Assembly: GCA_900541785.1 (NCBI GenBank)
Contig: UQKY01000005.1
Span: 13,558-77,557, forward strand
Source: an uncultured Collinsella sp.
Lineage (GTDB): Bacteria; Actinomycetota; Coriobacteriia; Coriobacteriales; Coriobacteriaceae
Direction: 5' to 3'
Length of the DNA: 64,000 nucleotides
Shown: positions 60,561-64,000 of the stretch, piece after piece
Numbering within the stretch: position 1 is the stretch's first letter
Layout: each line of letters begins with the position of its first letter
Notes under the pieces: model-generated
What the model was told of the DNA's origin: nothing
What the model saw: the letters and a program-made list of their open reading frames with translations, nothing else
Database searches by the model: none
Made by a program: the position numbers and the translations under genes

Positions 60561-61157
60561 CATAACGCCTCGGACACACAAAGTTCGCGCGTCCGGCGCT
60601 CGCCCTGTCATTTACCGAACAGCCAGCCGCAAACACGGACGTTTTCCACAGTGTCAACGGCTAGCGACAGAGCCACGGGCACCCCAAGCAACGCCCCATG
60701 CCCCGTCCTGCTGGGCTCCGGTTCGCTTCGCGCCCGCCACAGACGGGTCCCATAGGGTGCGGCGTGCATTTTTGCGAGTTTTCAGCACGCCAAGTTGCGT
60801 GTATACGCATTAAAAGCGTTAATCAACGTCTCCAGGCACCCTTTTATATCGTTTTAGAACAAGCATCGTGGTCTCAGGGGTCACAAGCATGCGCTTTGGA
60901 GGCACACCGGCAGGCATAAATGGCTTCAGGACCCATATATTTCAAGATTACGGCGGTGCCGACAGCGCCACGATGCTGAAAACTCCGCTTTTTGCACGGT
61001 GTGGACGGGGGTAGGCGCGGGTGAAACCGGACTGAGCCGTATTTTTATGCAAGACGGCAATCGTTCTATGCATATCAGGAAGCGCAGTCAGCGTACCAAG
61101 CATTTAGAACGCAGGTTGCGGCGCATGAACGACCCCAGCCGCGGTGCACAGGCAGCC
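60561..61157. other. Gene-free region with inverted repeat
   Basis: About 600 bases between the suf terminator and the end of the RAYT-like gene. No open frame here has family similarity or a ribosome site. It holds the inverted repeat pair described separately and a small palindrome GCGTGTATACGC near 60796. Confidence 0.5.
60764..60997. repeat. Imperfect inverted repeat pair (MITE-like)
   Basis: The 24-base segment 60764-60787 is matched in reverse complement by 60974-60997. The inner half (GAGTTTTCAGCA) and the outer GTGCA are identical, with a divergent middle. The ends enclose 186 bases without a gene. This could be a MITE remnant or two inward copies of a dispersed motif. It lies beside a transposase-like gene. 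No target duplication is obvious. Confidence 0.5.
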
Positions 61158-61970
61158 CTACATCACGTTTCCGCCAGCCCGCATCGCCGCCCCCGTGCGG
61201 GTCCGCACAATACGAGAAACCGTACTTTTGCCAATCCCGGTATAGTGCTCAATCTGGCGCACCGTAAAACCGGCATCGTGCAATCCAAAAATCACGGTAT
61301 TGCGCTGCGCCAACGATGCGGCTTTAAGCCCGTGGAGCGGAACCCCGAGGCTCTTCGCAAACTTGTCGGCAAAGGCGTGGCGTTCCCACTCCGTCTCTTT
61401 CATATCGCACAGCGCTGGCTCGCCGCCGTCGGACATCGCTAGCGAATAGGCAATAAAGCCCTCGGCAGAACCAAAAAGCTCAAGCACGCAAGAAGGATCG
61501 GAAAATCCCCTCGTGACATCAGCCGCATCACTGTCGTAAGCGCGCAGATGCTCCGCAAAGCTGCTCCAGGGATAACGCTCGATTAGGCTAATGCCCGCCT
61601 CCTGCGGATTGGCGTGCACGGAGCGAATAGCCTCCATCACCTGCCAGTCGGTATCGAGCGAGCGGCGCTCAAAACGCTCACGAAATAGGCAGCCCGCGCG
61701 CCCGGTATGCTTATTGAACCGACGAGCATACGTCAACAGTAGCCGCTGCATAGCAGCGCTCATTTCGTCCTCGTAATCCAAAAGCACCAGATCCACGTAG
61801 TCGCTCATGAGACACCACGCCACAATCGTCACCTGGGCATCGCGGCAGCAGTCGCGCATCAGTTCCAAAAACTCCCACCGGTCCTCGCCGCTCTCAAAGA
61901 TCAACTGCCCGCCCATACCGCGGGCACAAACATGGTAAAAACCGGTGATCGTTTTCCAAACGCGCTGCAT
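61158..61970 (-). CDS. RAYT-like (Y1 transposase family) protein lacking the HUH motif
   Basis: A 270-residue protein of the IS200/REP-associated tyrosine transposase family: YHVCARGMGGQLIF start, the WCLMSDYVDLVLL strand, LFRERFERRSL, and the SVHANPQEAGI helix. The usual WCLMxNHVHLLL strand carries the two metal-binding His of the HUH nuclease, and here these are Tyr58 and Asp60. A C-terminal helix-turn-helix (TVRQIEHYTGIGKSTVSRIV, about 232-255) is added. It may have become a DNA-binding regulator. GGGAG precedes the ATG. Confidence 0.8.
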   Translation of the reverse strand: MQRVWKTITGFYHVCARGMGGQLIFESGEDRWEFLELMRDCCRDAQVTIVAWCLMSDYVDLVLLDYEDEMSAAMQRLLLTYARRFNKHTGRAGCLFRERFERRSLDTDWQVMEAIRSVHANPQEAGISLIERYPWSSFAEHLRAYDSDAADVTRGFSDPSCVLELFGSAEGFIAYSLAMSDGGEPALCDMKETEWERHAFADKFAKSLGVPLHGLKAASLAQRNTVIFGLHDAGFTVRQIEHYTGIGKSTVSRIVRTRTGAAMRAGGNVM

Positions 61971-62362
61971 GGCGCTCCCTTCGCCGGGATCTACTTACCA
62001 TCCAATACATCACGATTGAAACGTGCCATCAAAACATTCACGCAAAATGGCACCCGTCGACGGCAAAAGGCGGCAAACCGTCGGCGAACGGCAACATAGC
62101 CACAGGTCATGAAACGAAGCCTTGCCAAAAGCTTGATCAGAACCGACCCCCTTCAACGGAACGCACAACAGCAAACAGTCTGGTTAAATCGTTTCAATTG
62201 AAAGTTCCGCGCTTCTCGCTACGAAAACTGAGCCGTTCGCCGAATATTCCGTGCATTTCGCGGTATTATAAGGGCTGCATGTCATGTCCCTTTCGAAGGG
62301 TCGCCCGGCAATCGCCAGCCACGACCCCCAGACGGGACGCCAACACGATAGAGAGGAGAGGC
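61971..62362. promoter_or_regulatory. Upstream region of the scaffold/GGGtGRT unit
   Basis: A gene-free gap of about 390 bases between divergent genes. A possible -10 box TATTAT (62264-62269) lies about 95 bases before the scaffold start, with no clear -35. The long leader after it shows no riboswitch that I recognise. A GAGAGGAGAGG ribosome site ends the region. Confidence 0.35.
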
Positions 62363-63097
62363 ATGCAGTACTCACAGGAAGTGGAGAACATGTGCCCCGT
62401 TGCCAAGGGTGCATACCACGGCCCCGCACCCATCCCCGAGGAGGGCAAGTGGGTCCAGGCTAAGGAGATTTCCGACATCTCCGGTCTTACGCACGGTGTG
62501 GGTTGGTGCGCACCTCAGCAGGGCGCTTGCAAGCTCACGCTGAACGTCAAGGACGGCATCATCGAGGAGGCCCTCGTTGAGACCATCGGCTGCTCGGGCA
62601 TGACCCACTCTGCCGCCATGGCTTCCGAGATCCTTCCCGGCAAGACCATCCTCGAGGCCCTCAACACCGACCTCGTCTGCGACGCCATCAACGTTGCTAT
62701 GCGCGAGATCTTCCTGCAGATCGTTTACGGCCGCAGCCAGACCGCGTTCTCCGAGGGCGGCCTGCCCGTGGGCGCCTCCCTCGACGACCTCGGCAAGGGC
62801 CTTCGCTCTCAGGTCGGTACCATGTTCGGCACCAAGGCCAAGGGCGCTCGTTACCTCGAGCTCGCTCAGGGCTACGTCACCCGCATGGCTCTCAACGACA
62901 AGAACGAGATCATCGCGTTCGAGTTCCTGAACCTCGGTAAGTTCACCGACGCCGTCAAGGCCGGCAAGACCCCCGAGGAGGCCATCGCTGGCGCTATGGG
63001 CCACTATGGTCAGTGGGAGAACGCTGCCAAGTACATCGACCCGCGCACCGACGAGGAGACTCACTCCGTCGCCAGCGTGTTCCCGGTTCACGAGTAG
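62363..63097 (+). CDS. NifU-like iron-sulfur scaffold protein paired with GGGtGRT
   Basis: A 244-residue protein whose first half resembles the NifU/IscU scaffold: LTLNVKDGIIEEALVETIGCSGM aligns with the IscU strand and second Cys motif. Cysteines are at 11, 49, 56 and 77 (GVGWCAPQQGACK, TIGCSGMTHSAA), so the normal CGD motif is replaced and the third scaffold Cys is missing. The second half has no family that I recognise. This gene type is regularly found just before GGGtGRT genes. Strong Shine-Dalgarno, codon use typical of highly expressed genes, no export signal. Function unknown. Confidence 0.78.
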   Translation: MQYSQEVENMCPVAKGAYHGPAPIPEEGKWVQAKEISDISGLTHGVGWCAPQQGACKLTLNVKDGIIEEALVETIGCSGMTHSAAMASEILPGKTILEALNTDLVCDAINVAMREIFLQIVYGRSQTAFSEGGLPVGASLDDLGKGLRSQVGTMFGTKAKGARYLELAQGYVTRMALNDKNEIIAFEFLNLGKFTDAVKAGKTPEEAIAGAMGHYGQWENAAKYIDPRTDEETHSVASVFPVHE

Positions 63098-63115
63098 AAA
63101 GGGAGGGAAATAACT

Positions 63116-64000
63116 ATGACTGTTACGTTCGAAGGTTACGAGCGCCGCGCTGATAAGATCAACAAGTGCCTCGCCGACAACGGCATCGCCTCCCTCGAGG
63201 AAGCTCTGCAGATCTGCACCGACAAGGGCTTCAACCCGCGTGAGATCGTCAACAACACCCAGTCCATCGCCTTCCAGAACGCTGAGTGGGCCTACACCCT
63301 CGGCTGCGCTCTCGCTGTCAAGCGTGGCGCCAAGTCCGCTTCTGAGGCTGCTGCCATCATCGGCGAGGGCATCCAGGCCTTCACCGTTCCGGGCTCCGTC
63401 GCCGAGGACCGCAAGGTCGGTCTGGGCCACGGCAACCTGGGCGCTATGCTGCTCTCCGACGACACCGAGTGCTTCGCCTTCCTGGCCGGCCACGAGTCCT
63501 TCGCTGCCGCTGAGGGCGCTATCGGCCTGGCTCTGAACGCCAACAAGGCTCGCAAGAAGCCGCTGCGCGTCATCCTCAACGGTCTGGGCAAGGACGCTGC
63601 TCAGATCATCGCCCGCATCAACGGCTTCACCTACGTGAAGACCCAGTTCGACTACTTCACGGGCGAGCTCAAGGTCGTCGAGACCATCCCCTACTCCGAT
63701 GGTCCCCGCGCCGCCGTCAACTGCTACGGCGCCGACGACGTCCGCGAGGGCGTTGCCATCATGTGGCACGAGAACGTCGACATCTCGATCACCGGTAACT
63801 CCACCAACCCCACGCGCTTCCAGCACCCCGTCGCTGGCACCTACAAGAAGGAGCGCCTCGAGGCTGGCAAGAAGTACTTCTCCGTCGCTTCTGGTGGCGG
63901 CACTGGCCGTACCCTGCACCCGGACAACATGGGCGCCGGCCCTGCCTCTTACGGCATGACCGACACCATGGGCCGCATGCACTCCGACGCCCAGTTCGCC
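63116..64000 (+). CDS. GGGtGRT family protein (cut by window edge)
   Basis: The first 295 residues of a protein of the GGGtGRT family, named for the motif seen here at residues 260-266 in VASGGGTGRTLHPDNMG. The start MTVTFEGYERR follows GGGAGGG. Other conserved-looking stretches are VGLGHGNLGAM, FLAGHESFAAAEG and INGFTYVKTQFDYF. No signal peptide or membrane segment. Biochemical role is unknown. It starts 18 bases after the NifU-like scaffold gene, so they are very likely one transcript, and an iron-sulfur or metal role is inferred from that partner only. Confidence 0.88.
   Translation, partial: MTVTFEGYERRADKINKCLADNGIASLEEALQICTDKGFNPREIVNNTQSIAFQNAEWAYTLGCALAVKRGAKSASEAAAIIGEGIQAFTVPGSVAEDRKVGLGHGNLGAMLLSDDTECFAFLAGHESFAAAEGAIGLALNANKARKKPLRVILNGLGKDAAQIIARINGFTYVKTQFDYFTGELKVVETIPYSDGPRAAVNCYGADDVREGVAIMWHENVDISITGNSTNPTRFQHPVAGTYKKERLEAGKKYFSVASGGGTGRTLHPDNMGAGPASYGMTDTMGRMHSDAQFA

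Noticed and set aside
62372..63982. A 536-residue leftward open frame opposite the scaffold and GGGtGRT genes
   Set aside because: Low-complexity antisense frame produced by strong codon bias; the rightward genes have ribosome sites and known families.

Overview
The window looks like a chromosome segment of a gut coriobacterium, most likely Collinsella or a close relative. I infer this from the gene families, the GC-rich flanks (roughly 60-65%), the Gram-positive style surface genes and the SUF and GGGtGRT genes; there is no rRNA to settle it. It holds about 45 protein genes and one tRNA.

Layout. Positions 1-6341 carry the start of guaB (IMP dehydrogenase), a ModE-like regulator, a degenerate Cys/Met-type PLP enzyme and a sucrose module: scrB hydrolase, scrA PTS permease and scrR repressor, with paired operators. 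Positions 6593-17718 are one tightly overlapping leftward operon that I read as a Gram-positive Pel polysaccharide locus. It encodes a PelD-like c-di-GMP receptor, PelE, a PelA-type deacetylase, PelF and PelG, followed by a CotH-like lipoprotein, a VTC-domain protein and a DUF4956 membrane protein. A tRNA-Arg with its terminator separates it from the next block.

Positions 18181-50003 form a large surface-polysaccharide locus. It contains an ABC-2 exporter pair, a separate Wzx-type flippase, two galactofuranosyltransferase-2-like enzymes around a LicD protein, at least six further glycosyltransferases, and acyltransferases. It makes precursors by two routes: RmlA/RmlB/RmlC (dTDP-6-deoxy sugar, with a decayed RmlD domain) and phosphohexomutase/ManC/GMD/RMD (GDP-mannose to GDP-D-rhamnose). 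The section from about 21 to 45 kb is clearly AT-richer than its surroundings. Inside it lie two sharply GC-rich patches: rmlB plus the RmlC half of a fused gene, and a perfect 201-bp tandem repeat in a cell-wall hydrolase. This points to horizontal acquisition and mosaic recombination.

Positions 50013-54590 hold an AAA-ATPase-like protein with a damaged nuclease motif, a secreted Ser/Asp-rich wall-associated protein and a HEPN/MNT toxin-antitoxin type pair. Positions 54599-60486 hold an Rrf2 regulator divergent from sufCBDSU, a complete SUF iron-sulfur assembly operon with a strong terminator. After about 670 bases of non-coding DNA containing an inverted repeat comes a RAYT-like protein that has lost its HUH histidines. 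The window ends in a two-gene unit of unknown role: a NifU-like scaffold and a GGGtGRT protein, the latter cut by the window edge.

The strongest leads are the Pel locus with its CotH/VTC/DUF4956 tail, the GGGtGRT/scaffold pair, and the mosaic rhamnose genes.
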